Shown here: one piece after another, positions 1-11,300 of the stretch | How positions within the stretch are numbered: the first letter of the stretch is position 1 | How the letters are laid out: every line of letters begins with the position of its first letter | Source of the DNA: Nymphaea colorata | Lineage: Eukaryota; Streptophyta; Magnoliopsida; Nymphaeales; Nymphaeaceae | Length of the DNA: 64,000 bases | Assembly: GCF_008831285.2 (NCBI RefSeq) | Contig: NC_045138.2 | Span: forward strand, 19,687,934 to 19,751,933 | Reading direction: 5' to 3' | The notes under the pieces: model-generated | Database searches by the model: none | Told to the model about the DNA's origin: nothing | The model's input: only the letters and a program-made list of their open reading frames with translations | Made by a program: the position numbers and the translations under genes

Positions 1-388
1 GAAAACTCTTTAAGCTAATGCTTACTCTTTTGGGTTTTGTCTTCTGCTCTTGTGTCTTGTCTATTTAAATGGGTCCTGTCGATGATGTCCTTTGACGGAT
101 CGCGTGGCCCTGGTTATGGACTAGTGCGTCTTGGTTACTCGATTTTGTGGCAAGTATAATAATGCTATATTAGATGTTCTTAAATCATACTTTAAACTTT
201 AAAGATGTTCTTGATGTAGTTATTTGTTTTTTGCGGTAATGCCATGTCCCAATGGAAATAATTTGGATTTCTTAAGTAGAGCTGTGAAGATGTTCTTGAT
301 GTCGTGGGATTTTAAAACCTCAAGGTCACTGGCTGATCACAAGGAAAGCTTTATGTTCCAGCAGCTTTAGAGTCGAAGTCGTGTCTTC

Positions 389-473
389 AGTTTCAATTGA
401 ATTGTGTTTTGGTTGTTTGAATAAAGAGGAATAAAGCGAAACCCTTTCAGTTTCAATTGAATTGTGTTTTGCC
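389..473. repeat. Short direct repeat beside the first glucanase gene
   Basis: A block of about 24 bases beginning cagtttcaattgaattgtg occurs near 389 and again near 449, about 60 bases apart. It lies just beyond the 3' end of the minus-strand glucanase gene. The rest of 1-622 is AT-rich and shows no coding signal; it probably holds the 3' UTR of that gene. Confidence 0.7.
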
Positions 474-622
474 TGTCTGAACTGCAGTCACAAACAAGTG
501 GTAACTCAAACCTTTCATTGTGTCCTCCTGATAGGAACTACAAAAATGCACGCCCAATCAGAGAAACAGAAGCTGTAAAATTGGAAAAATGAAAAGAACA
601 GTACTACTAATTATATTAGGCC

Positions 623-2710
623 TCAGAAACAAAACTGGAGAAACATTGTCATGAAAAGCACCATTGCAGCGGCCATGGACATGGATGGCGTCGTCATCCA
701 TGACCGGGAGGCTGTCATTTTCGAGATATCCATCTGGATCGGAAACACACAACCGTCCCGCGAAGCATTCTGCGTTACCACCAGTGCGAGACCTTCAAAA
801 TTACAGGCACCTTCCTTCTGAGACTGAGTTTGATAATAGATGTTGAAGGCATATGAAGCGTTCCCTTGAACATCCAGGTTACCACATGAAGAGCCATAAC
901 CAAGGGGAGTGCAATCAGCATTCGTACAAGCATATTCGACATTCTTGCCCAGAGCAAAGGGGTTGTTAGCATTTGGATTAAGCACACACCATTTCTGAGG
1001 CAGGTACTCCACATTCTTGGCCGGCACTAACTGCTTGGCCGGGTCCTTGCCGGAAAGATCCATTGCGAATTTCGGCCGGCCATCATAAGCGAAAATTCCC
1101 CAGTGCCGCTCAAAGTTTCCTGGTTCCGTGCTCTTTGCGTCCTCGTCGAGCAGGCTGAACAGGTAGGCCTCAATCTGTCCCGGCCGTAGAGGAGTGCCTA
1201 CGCCACCGGCCAACTTCATAAGCAGACCATCATAAAACCTTTTGGCATTGGCTACGTTGGCACTCTTGTGTCCATCAGTAGGCCAGCCGATTTCTCCGAC
1301 GATTATGGGCAGATCCGGAACGCCGGCGTCCTTGAGAGCCGAAACCAAAGTATCAAAATTGGCATCAAACACATTAGTGTAATTAATCCCGGCCGCGCGA
1401 TCAAAGAGTGTGCTACCATTGCCATCAAAAAATGCAAAGTCAGCAGGGAAGTATGGATCTTGGTACAAACTAATGAAGGGGTAGATGTTAATGGTGAATG
1501 GTGCACCGCTGCTGTTAAGAAACTGAGCGATTTCTACCTGTTGCAGTTCAGTTTGTATCAGAACTTGAAGAATCAGCATGGCATGGAGAGAATAACACGT
1601 TACAAAGAACAATATCCAACGCATATCTTTGTAGTCTGTCTTATAAAGAAGGCAAGGATAATCTCATCAAATCATAGAGATTAATGTGGAAAACATTTCA
1701 CACGATCTGATGAGATTATCCTTGCCCACTACTTCCAAGATTTTCGTTGGATCAGAGCATTGACTGGAATCAAAATTAAGGAGAGGTACTTCAGCAATCC
1801 AACTTCCAAACCAAGTTAGTCGATCGAAAATGAAAAAGCAAGGCAGCTGAAAATGCTTACAGTAACTTGGGGCAAACATATAGATGGCCCAGCATGAGAA
1901 CATTTTTCTCAAGTTCTTAGAAGGCCTTTGAATCAGAAGGATGAACTAGGAAAGCTTTTCCAGTTTGCGAAGATTACCATGACACTGTGGATGTCTGGGC
2001 GAAATTTTCCGTCCGATGGGAATTGAGATCCATAGACAGCAGCATTGAAAGGCACGGTGGCCTTGATCGTGCCTCCGAGACCGGCTTCGATCAGAGAGTT
2101 TTGGATGTTTTTAAGGGCCGGGAAAGTAACATTATCGAAAGTGTGGTTGTAAGCTGTGAGAAAGGGTTCATTGCCCACTGCCACGTATCTGCCACAAGAA
2201 CCCCGAAGAGCCACAGCATGTTAGAAGCTTCAAGCTTGTGTTTGACGGTCTTTTCTTTTTCCTTTTCTCTTGTTATACTGGGGTTTGCTGAAGTACCATA
2301 AAAAGGAAGACTCCTTTTTAAAAGGGTGACGATAGTCATGCCATAAGAAAGTGAGAGAGAGCAACTCACTTGATGTTAACTCCGCCATTGAAGAGGTAGC
2401 GTTTGACGTGCTGCTCCACCCACTGCTTGGCTGTGTCATAGTCTCCGGCGACGGTGGCGAGCATTCCGTTGGGGATCGCCACCATTACCTCGATGCCCGT
2501 CCCGGAGATCGCACTCAACGTTCCATGGTCGGAGTCGAAGAGCTTCACCTTCGTGATCCCGTTGTCCTGCAGCAGCTGCGCTACGGTCGTCGGAGGGAGG
2601 GGATGGGTTGCCTGAGTTCCCCAATTGACGCCCAATCCGTTGACGGACACGAACGCCATCGTCGAAGTAACTAACCAGAAATAGACAGCGGGAAACCGAA
2701 GGATTGCCAT
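623..2710 (-). CDS. GH17 endo-1,3-beta-glucanase with X8 domain, GPI-anchored type (copy 1)
   Basis: Hydrolyses internal 1,3-beta-glucosidic bonds of callose-type glucans at the cell surface. Three exons on the minus strand: 2710-2370, 2188-1978 and 1537-623, all GT-AG, giving 488 residues. I chose the ATG at 2710 because it starts a signal peptide (about residues 1-25, [14 protein letters not shown]...) directly before GLGVNWGTQ, the usual start of the mature GH17 domain; an upstream in-frame ATG at 2773 would add 21 charged residues. Catalytic residues are visible: acid/base Glu121 in VAVGNEP and nucleophile Glu266 in [11 protein letters not shown]. An X8/CBM43 module runs from about residue 366 (KWC) to 460 with its cysteines, and a hydrophobic tail (about 470-488) fits a GPI-anchor signal. 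Length and order match the Arabidopsis glucan endo-1,3-beta-glucosidase 5/6 group. The next gene upstream on the same strand is a tandem copy. Confidence 0.95.
1651..1726. repeat. Perfect 19-bp inverted repeat in intron 2 of glucanase copy 1
   Basis: The arm ggcaaggataatctcatca at 1651-1669 is the exact reverse complement of 1708-1726, with a 38-base loop; pairing continues inward by a few bases with one mismatch. It lies wholly inside the 440-base second intron, so the pre-mRNA could fold here. The second gene copy has no counterpart in its 133-base intron 2. Confidence 0.85.
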
Positions 2711-3553
2711 TTGTCTCTTGGGGAAGGGAGGTAAGAAGCGTCGCCGGAAAACCATGTGGTAGCTGGTCGGCAAACTGCCGTCGACAGACAGGCTGCTAGT
2801 TTAATTGGTAAGAATGCTGCATGCCTTCTACGAGCACTCCTCTCGTTTGTCGCCGAAGAAAACTTCCTCACAACAAACGACCAATATCAGGAAACAATCT
2901 ACGTATTGACTCAGAAAGTCGGCGAATGGAATCTCGCTCTCGTCGCCAGCTTATCTATCTGTCGCTTTAGAAATATGGTTTTATTGATTTAGAACGTGAC
3001 AGCAAATAAGAATGCTCGATGAAATTCAACGGAATCAAACCCTCTCCTTGATCTCTCTGTCACACACAAAGGAGAGGCTTGCATGAACAGATGATAAAAC
3101 AAATGAGACCCGAGTCTGCCATCTTTTTCGTCACATCAAGCTTTGTAATTTACCTTTGACAACAACAAGTTTCATGTAAGTACAAGATTTATGGCCGACT
3201 TGGTAATCGTTGATCTTTCAAGTTTTATTTTTTTTATTAACTTACAATTTCTTTCTATATTGCATCATTGTAACATTTCGAGGGATCAAAATCCTTTTTG
3301 TGACAACAATCAAACGGTAACTATTGTTTGTGCAACGAATTGTATCCTAGAAAATTATAGTGTTCTAATTTGAAAACCAGCTTCATTTGTCGATATAGAT
3401 GCAAATATGGATAACAAGTGCAACAAAAAGACATCGAGAAAGTTGTAGTCTGGTGGCTTCTCCGATTATTTTTGAAATGGGCTTTGATATCCAAAAATTT
3501 AACAAGTCAATGATATATACATATCAGATAATTAGCTGTAAAGAAAGGCAAAT
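2711..3553. other. Upstream region of glucanase copy 1, no gene seen
   Basis: Expected promoter and 5' UTR of the minus-strand glucanase, then AT-rich spacer. Small open frames on both strands resemble no protein I know. I see no convincing promoter element that decides a start. Confidence 0.5.
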
Positions 3554-3660
3554 ATTCTTTAGGCAGATGGGTGGTGAGGCTCCATCCAAGGTGGAGCTAG
3601 CCAAGGGGGCCATGACTCCACTTAAATTTTGAAAAAACAATAGTTAAATTTTGTAAAAAA
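3554..3660. repeat. Fragment of a dispersed repeat
   Basis: The stretch containing ggtggagctagccaaggg followed by ccatgactccacttaaattttg and an A-rich tract resembles the wording of the longer repeat at 14692-14893 (gacgtggctccacctcaatt followed by A/T runs). I read it as a truncated copy of the same family; the class is uncertain. Confidence 0.35.
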
Positions 3661-3753
3661 AAAAAGTAAAATAAAATAGAGAAAATAAACCGACACTAAT
3701 GCACTTTCACAAGATTTGCTTCATGTCAGTTACGAATGAGCAGTTCAAGTTTC

Positions 3754-3889
3754 TAGTGGCGGACTCAGAAATTATTAAGGTCGCAGAGCACTTAACTAAA
3801 AACTGATGAAGTTTCTATAGGTAAATGAAGTAAATTTTATGGGCTTGTATATATAATTACCTCAACAGCTACAACATACTCCGCCACTA
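3754..3889. mobile_element. Small inverted-repeat element with TAGTGGCGGA ends
   Basis: A 136-base segment starts with tagtggcgga (3754-3763) and ends with its exact reverse complement (3880-3889). The interior is AT-rich and non-coding. The ends and size suggest a non-autonomous DNA element or a deleted remnant. I could not define a target-site duplication. Confidence 0.5.
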
Positions 3890-5340
3890 CTTGTTACCCT
3901 TTTGACCATTGTATTTGTAGCCACATCAATGACCCGTATGTATTTACACATACAGAGGGATACTGCTACTTTATAGATCTCAGATTGCTTACCCTTTCTT
4001 CTTAAAGAATGATTACAGCTACATGTGTTCTAAGCATAAAACATTGGTGAAAAATGTGATTTTCCGTAGTAAGAAATGATGCAGTATGACTCGAGTTTCT
4101 CCTTTTTGGAATCTTTATAATGGAATTCTGTGACATACATCTTCTGTGGGCGCTCTACTTTTACATCTCAATAAATTCTTAAGGTATACACTGATAGTTT
4201 TAAATATGTGTATGAATATGACAGAGAGAGATCCACCTAAAACAAAAGTTGATTGCCTTAATACACCTTTTCCTAACAGCCTATTATGAGAGTTTTTATT
4301 TTTTTTTACCAAACTGTGCTTTGTTCTTCAGCGTTTTGGTTTAACTGCAGATGACATTTCTGATGATTCTCAATGACTCTCCATAAGAAACTGCAAGAGG
4401 CTCCTTATATCATAGTTGTGGTAATTTGAATGTGATCGTTCAGCAGCCTTCCAGTTGGTTCATACGTAACATGCTTAACATGATAAATCTCACCAAATTA
4501 AGAAAGAAAGCAACTGAGTTTTCTAGCTAGTCAAGTGCTGCTTCGAACTTTTTCTCGTTGGTTCTTCACAGTTCTGAACATGGAGCTTCAATTTATGCAA
4601 AAGGGAGGAAGTCCCAAGATAGGAAATTTGATAGCTTGGCCAAATTCCAAGAACATAGGTTATCATGCTAGCTCCTAAGACTCTGAGTTCATGTTTGAAT
4701 GAGTGGTATTCTGCTGTAAAAGTAAAAGTTTAATTCGAATTAAAGTTTATGAAGCAAACATGAAAGAAATGTGCCGGGACTTTTTTACAGTTCTGAAATT
4801 TTAATACCAAGAATAAAGTTTCATCTAAACATGTGGAACTTTAAGTCTTCTGATCGTTACTTTTCAGCCTGTTGTACATCAGGATGGGAATCGAGGAAAC
4901 TTCTATACACAAACAAACATGAAAAGGCATTTTGTATAATTGAGTGCCTAACCAATGTAGCAAAAGGCATTTTCATTCCTCTGTTGTTGGACTAAGTGAC
5001 ACTACAATTAGGATCACTTATGATGTCCTTAAGTTGCATCCATTAACAAATCCATTGTAATCTGCACACGATGATGCATTTGAGCTGCCACTAGTTTTGT
5101 CATGAGCACCTCTCAATTCTCATCGAGTTGAAAGAAATCCTCTGCAACTGCAAGAGGGTTAGCCAACTCAAGCATCAAACTGGCCAACCTTTTATTGAAT
5201 TCATCTCCGTCAATCTTATGGGCTGCAAATAAACACCCTTCGTGATGCAGTCTACTGTAATCTGGAAAAGATTAATTGCGTCCACCATGCAAAGGCCTCA
5301 CTATACCATGCAAGTGGGTAACACAGATTATGGGATATGA
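3890..5340. other. AT-rich intergenic DNA, nothing recognised
   Basis: Only short open frames without resemblance to known proteins. No RNA gene or long repeat was seen. Confidence 0.5.
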
Positions 5341-5344
5341 GCCA

Positions 5345-5450
5345 CCAGAGGCGGAGGCAGATGCGGGCACTGTGTGGGCAATTGCCAGCACAGACCTACA
5401 AAAAATTACTTATTTTCATATTGATACTTTAGGGTAAGTTTTTTATTTAA
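5345..5450. repeat. Dispersed repeat with GTGTGGGCAATTG core (copy 1)
   Basis: Contains gaggcggaggcagatgc, then gtgtgggcaattgcc, then an A/T-rich run ending near gatactttaggg. The same order of words (GAGGCAGA, GTGGGCAATTG, CC-ACA, TTACTTAT-like, ATACTTTA) recurs near 15798-15885, and the core recurs inverted near 18663-18716. Probably the end of one transposon family; class unknown. Confidence 0.45.
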
Positions 5451-6164
5451 ATATTTGTGCCACTTAAAAATTTAAAATTTTATAACTAATGCCTTTTATC
5501 CAGAATTTTCTGGCTTCACTTCTGCGAACTATAATCCACAGCATTTGTCAGCCATTGGCGGCGTTTGATTCATGTTATTCAAAGCTAAGTTACTTGCTCA
5601 TTCAACAGTATGTTGGCAAGCTTACCATTTTAGATGTAAATTCGGGTTTTTGGATCATCTAAAATATGTACGACATCATATTTCAAATTAGTACGTAGGA
5701 TGCAATGTTGGACCATACGCAGTCCATTGCTCTTCTGCATGTGGATTCTGGCTGGATCCAGCCCCTACCAAATTCAATATATACAATCAATTCTATGAAA
5801 TCATATTTGGATTTGGATTTGGACCCTATTTTCTCAATCAGCTCATCCGTGGTACTTCACTTACTAAGAATTTTTTTTTTTTTTAAATGTAAGGACAAAA
5901 CGGGAAAAAAGGAAAAGGTAGCCTTTTTTGCAGAAGACCAAACTACCGGTGATGAAATGAGATGGAAAACGGCCCTGAACTGTGGATTTTAATGCTTCGA
6001 ATATCTTATCCACTTTGCTCTACAACTGGCTCATAAATGGATGAATATGTCTGGGAATAAGTTATCCAGACAGATTCCAATCACTTCAGCCGACTTCGAT
6101 GGGTAATTATTTTGGTAGATCTGCTGCCCAAGTTTAACTGTTGTTTTTATTCAATGCAAATAAA

Positions 6165-6490
6165 GTTGGGCATCCAACCGGGCCAGCGTGATTTGATAAG
6201 GAGTTGGGGTCAAGTCAGACCACAGATCATGACTCGGGCTTCGGCCCAGCCCAACTACTTGTAACCTGGATCTGGGATCTGGGTCTGGCCGAATTAGAAT
6301 AAAAAAAATTATTTTTATATAAATATAATTAAATATAACAACATATATAATTATATATATATATATATATATACAAATAAAGTAATATTAAAAATAATAT
6401 ATTAGGTTAACCCGATTTAACCGAAAAACTTTATCAGGCCAAGCTCAATCCCAAGTTGGTATAAGACTACATGCGGCATGCCCATCCTTA
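6165..6490. mobile_element. Probable non-autonomous DNA element (hAT-like) with AT-rich core
   Basis: GC-rich ends (ttgggcatccaaccgggcc near 6166; gcatgcccatcc near 6476) face each other around an AT-rich core that includes a TA microsatellite at 6352-6373. Such GGGCAT...ATGCCC ends with pseudo-repetitive GGCC words are common among plant hAT-type MITEs. No clear 8-base target duplication was found, so the class is tentative. Confidence 0.4.
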
Positions 6491-6618
6491 TCTTTTAAGT
6501 ACCTTTTAAGTACCATAGGTTCAAGTACTTGTTAAAACATGAAAAGGCTCTTTAATTGGACAACTAAAAAACATTATTTTTCTTGAAAGATAAAATTGCC
6601 TTTATCCTTAAGCAAAGC

Positions 6619-6712
6619 AAATAATTGCTCCTCGCTAAGAACCCGGAAGGCAGGGGGAATGGAGGGGCTTCGGGCCTTTTCGGGAAGCCTTGCTCACTCG
6701 AAATAATTGCTC
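6619..6712. mobile_element. GC-rich retroposon-like insertion with 12-bp flanking repeats (copy 1)
   Basis: The 12-mer aaataattgctc occurs at 6619-6630 and 6701-6712 and brackets a 70-base GC-rich insert (6631-6700) in AT-rich DNA. The insert contains gcagggggaatggaggggc and cttcgggcctt and ends gctcactcg. The same module, longer and on the opposite strand, lies at 18097-18244. Flanking repeats, a shared 3' end and a shorter 5' end suggest a 5'-truncated SINE-like copy. Confidence 0.55.
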
Positions 6713-6985
6713 TTCAACAAAAAAAAAAAAAAGTCTGTTAACGCAAAAAAAGTTGGCTTTCCTAATCGATTTTGATCGAAAAGCAACCTTTTCTTTTTTT
6801 TTTTTTTTTTGTGAGTGTTTTTGCGGGGGAGGACAATTCGTTCACCCTTGCAGAGTTGAACTACACAGAAAGAGTAAAGAAAGAGAATATCTCTGATCAT
6901 TGAAATTCGACCAAATATTTAAAGTACAAAAAGATCTTCTCTTAGTTGACATGCTTCGATGTGAAATAATAAGTGATGCCTCTTT

Positions 6986-7322
6986 TTATCTTTTTCCAAT
7001 GCAGCCGCAAGGAATCATCATGAATTCATCTTGGTTAGAGCAATAAAAGACCTGGTTCCTTCTCAGCAACCCAAAAGCTAACGTGTCTTCATCTGAGTCG
7101 GAACTGGCCGAGGGGATTTCCGGTACTACATCCAGCAACTTGATCATCCTTATCATGAGAAAGATGCAAGTGGGACATAACGTTCTATCTCCTTTGTCAT
7201 TCAATTGTTCATGGGGAAGCGCAGCATGCATGAACTTGAATGTTACAGCAGGTTTCGGCGTCGGATATGTGGACGATGAGGACACGCAATATGGAAAGAG
7301 AGGCAGCATCAACCCAGAATAA
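6986..7322. other. Overlapping open frames of unknown meaning
   Basis: The minus strand is open for 108 codons (7312-6986) and the plus strand for 79 codons (7083-7322). Base composition is less AT-rich than around it. The minus-strand product has an acidic serine patch (SASSDSDEDT) and CGCIGKR at its end, but I recognise neither product. Possibly a decayed gene or transposon fragment. Confidence 0.2.
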
Positions 7323-8380
7323 GAGAAACTTGGGCTGGCAGAAGCTACATATGTGGGAGGTGGTAAACATTGAAAGAGGACAACAATATGAATCAGGTGG
7401 GATATGGTGGAGAAGTTGACGAGGTTGCCTTTGGGCGTCGATAAATTCTTTCTTCAATAAGACCGCCACTGAGGTGTTGGCGTAACTTAGAAGACGGTGA
7501 ATGGAGATGGAAACAGGTCTCTCATGAAGTTGGTACCAAGCAAGTCAAATGACGGAGAGAGGATCCTGTATAGTTGTTTATGTCAGATGCAAAAGTTCAG
7601 TACGTTCCCAGACGATTCATCACACCAACATGTAAATCAGCAACTTGCATTTTTTTTTACAGTTGTAAATGCTCCGCTGTATTTGTTTTTCTGTCAAGCT
7701 GGACTGCTCTTCAATTTTAACGGGGAGGGGTCTGCCAAACCCCGCCCTCCGCTAATTAGAAAAGGATCAGGATGGAAATGAATTTTCTGATCCAAGCAAG
7801 ATTCACAACCCACTGACATGAGGAAATCATCTTTCAAAAAATTCAATGTTGTTTCCAATGTTCATAATGATAGCTTAATAAAAGATATTCTTGCATGTTA
7901 AAAATAACTCGAGCTGCTCATTCGCCAGTTTCTTTGTCGCACAGTTGTCCGGCAAAGAAGCAAAATAACTTTTTAAGTTTTTCCTTTTGGAAGAATGGAG
8001 CCACCAGCCTGATCAATGATCATGTTTGCTGAGCTGAAAAACATCATGAAAGCCAAGCCACCAGATTTGAATTACTCTCACTTGACCAAACAGTTGGTAA
8101 GGAAATTGTCGGTTAGCATATGCTTAAAATGAAGAGAACTACCCAAGAAAATCCAGGGTGAGGAAAATTTTTGAAGAAAAGAGAAAAGGAAATACTGCAT
8201 TCTCAACAGAAGAATACATGTACAGAGTACAAAAGTGAACTGTAGACGTCAGCGATCACAGAACAGAGACAATCAACCAGTTCACCGCAAGAATCTAACG
8301 TGAAGTAAGCCCCACAACAAAACGAAGGAGTATGAATGTGATGACTAAAAAAAAAATTGAGAATAACAATAACTATCAAG
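7323..8380. other. Spacer and 3' flank of glucanase copy 2
   Basis: AT-rich, with no protein-like frame of note. The part next to 8380 is expected to hold the 3' UTR of the minus-strand glucanase gene. Confidence 0.4.
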
Positions 8381-11300
8381 TTAAAATAGAAAATAAAGAA
8401 CAAACTGCAGAAACAATGTCACAAGTACTGTTGCGGTGGCCATGGATTGAGATTGCATGGTCGTCCATGCTTGGGAGACATCTATTTGAATTGTGAAGTT
8501 GCAGTTATTTCGCGAAGCATTCTGCGTTGTCACCATTGCAAGACCTTGGAAGTCACATGCAGTTTCCTTTTGATATTGTACTTGATAATACATGTTGAAT
8601 GCAAATGAAGCATTCCCTTGAGTATCCATATCACCACAGGATGACCCATAACCAAGAGCTGTGCAATCTGAGAAAGTACAGGCATATCCAACATTTTCTC
8701 CCAGTGCGGTCAAGTTGGTAGCATCTGGCCTGATCACACACCACTGCTTAGGGAGATACTTCACATTCTTTGCTGGAACCAGCGACTTGGTCGGATCCTG
8801 TCCAGCGAGGTCCATTTGAAACTTTGGTCTTCCATCATAAGCAAAAATTCCCCAGTGACGCTCAAAGTTTCCAGGTGATATGCTCTTAGCATCCTCATCG
8901 ATTAGACCAAACAGATAGACCTCAAGGTATCCAGGTCGTTGGGGAGTCCCTTCATTGCTTGCCAACTTCTTCAGCAGGCCATCATAGAACCTTTTAGCAT
9001 TCACCATATTGGCATTTTTGTCTCCATCAGTAGGCCAGCCAACTTCCCCAACAATTATTGGCAAGTTGGGGAAACCAACATCCTTCAGAGCCGCGATTAA
9101 TGTATCAAAGTTGGCATCAAACACATTTTTATATACAATCCCATTAGAATCTGTGACTGTATCAGTGCCATCAAAAAATGCATAGCCAGTAGGAAAGTTT
9201 GCATCTTGGTACAAACTAATAAAGGGGTAGATGTTGACCGTGAAAGGCGCACCACTGCTGCTTAGAAGCTGAACGATGCTTTTCTGTCAAGATTCATATT
9301 TTATCACAACAGGAAGAAGCAGCACAGCAAACGAAGGAAAAGAATTGTTACACTAATTTGAGCAGGAACAGGAAACGACTGCACAAATATTAAACAATTG
9401 ACTTATTGAATATTACCATAACAGAGCTAATGTCTGAACGAAATTTTCCTCCAGATGGACCAGCAGTAGTGCCATACACATCAGCATTTTGAGGCACAGT
9501 TGCTTTAATCTTGTCTCCTAGACCAGCATCATTCAGAGCATTTTGGATGTTTTGAAGAGCAGGAAAAGTAACATTGTCAAATGAGTGATTGTAAGAAGAA
9601 AGAAAAGGTTCATTTCCCACTGCCACATACCTGCCAAGATGATCCCCATTTTGTTACAGATGAAATGTTATATTGGCAAGAAAAATATTTTTCTAACAGG
9701 GAATTCTTATGAGGACGTCATAGGATTACTTATTGAGGAAATTATCAAAGAAACACACATCAAATCAAGTAGCCATTCTGTTTTCAGCTTAGTTGTTAAA
9801 GCATGGACTAGTTCATGCCTCGGCGTCACCTCGGTGTGGTTCCACACCCGTCGCCTAAGTCCATCACCCACACCGATTGCCTAAGTCCATCACTTAGGCA
9901 ACAGGTGTCCATCTAGGCTGGACTAGGCGTGACGCCTAGTCCATGGGAAGGTGATAAGTCACCTTCCCTTCAAATTAAGTTCTGTAATTTTATTATACAC
10001 TGTTATAACATATCTACTTATATTATATGCAGTTATATTACATAATTTTTGTTTTTTAAGTACAGTTTGCTGTACGTTAATTACATATTCTATATCAACT
10101 CGTCAAAAGGAAGTTCCAGCCATACGTGAAGTACATATTCTATAAAACCAATGAATTTCTGTATATATCTTATGTGTTCTAAAACATATTTCGTGGAAGC
10201 TACGCCAGCCTTCTTACCCATGTTAAAACCTATGTTTATGGTAAAAAGACCTCCAATTTCTGTTGTTTAGTGCATGTCTAGTAATCAGAGAAATACGTGC
10301 AGACCTCACTTTTGCAACCTGAATATAGATTTATTTTCCCATTTGTGAGGGTGTTTTGTGTGTTATATGTATATTAAATGTTATATGTACAATCTATTGT
10401 AAACTTGTAATGTATATTATATGTTCTGACTTTATATGATTGTTGTTTGAAAATTGAAATGATTCAAATGAAATAGTCTAAATTAAGGTCTATAAATGAA
10501 ATAGTCTATAAGAAATGCAAGCATTGTCCAGTATGTAAACAACAATTATGTGTTTTCTTTTGTGTATCAAACTAAGGCATCAGCTAGAACAGAACAGCAC
10601 AGTTTTCCAGTATGTAAACAAGCTATGAATGTACTGCTAATCTGTCATGTAAACAAGAACATAACAGTTTTTCATGTTTTACTTCTTGGCCTTGTTCATT
10701 TACTTAGCCACTGCTAGGTTCAGAATGATTCAGCAGCCTAGACGCCCTTCATTGTTAATGCTTTCTGCCATGAATTGATTGAAAATTAAACAAGTACACC
10801 TGATCCCCATTACAAACAAAAACAATGAATATTTTTGGCCGCAAATAAAGGCAAAGTTTTGTACTGAATAAAGCAAACTGATCAATTTCTAAATTGGGAA
10901 ATTGACAATCTCATGCATAAATATTCATGCGCCGCCACAGCAAATTCAACGAATATAAGGTCTCCAGCACGCTGCAGACTACAACTCTGTGCTAGAGCAT
11001 ATGTGCATGAAACCTGTTATTCGTTGACCTTAGATGACGCACCAAACAAAATATTGTAAAGAGTCTAAAGACCGATTTTGCTCTTTAGGGTGATGCCCAC
11101 GACCAGCAGCATTAGATTCAAGTAGAGGAAGAACTCGGCCAGTAAATCGTGCAGCTAAAGAGCCGGATATCATGACAGACAAGAAAAACATCTCAGAACG
11201 CAGGGAACAAATATCATACACACAAAATGTGAACAAATATAAAGGAATAATATTTTGAACGAAATTTAGAAACTGCAACTCCATATCTTAAAACAATCCC

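Noticed and set aside
14-622. Possible additional exon downstream of glucanase copy 1
   Set aside because: The stop codon at 623-625 follows a complete X8 domain and hydrophobic tail; nothing further is needed and no coding signal is seen.
2756-2860. tRNA-like words (gctagtttaattggtaagaa) upstream of glucanase copy 1
   Set aside because: Only an A-box-like word is present; no B box, no cloverleaf stems.
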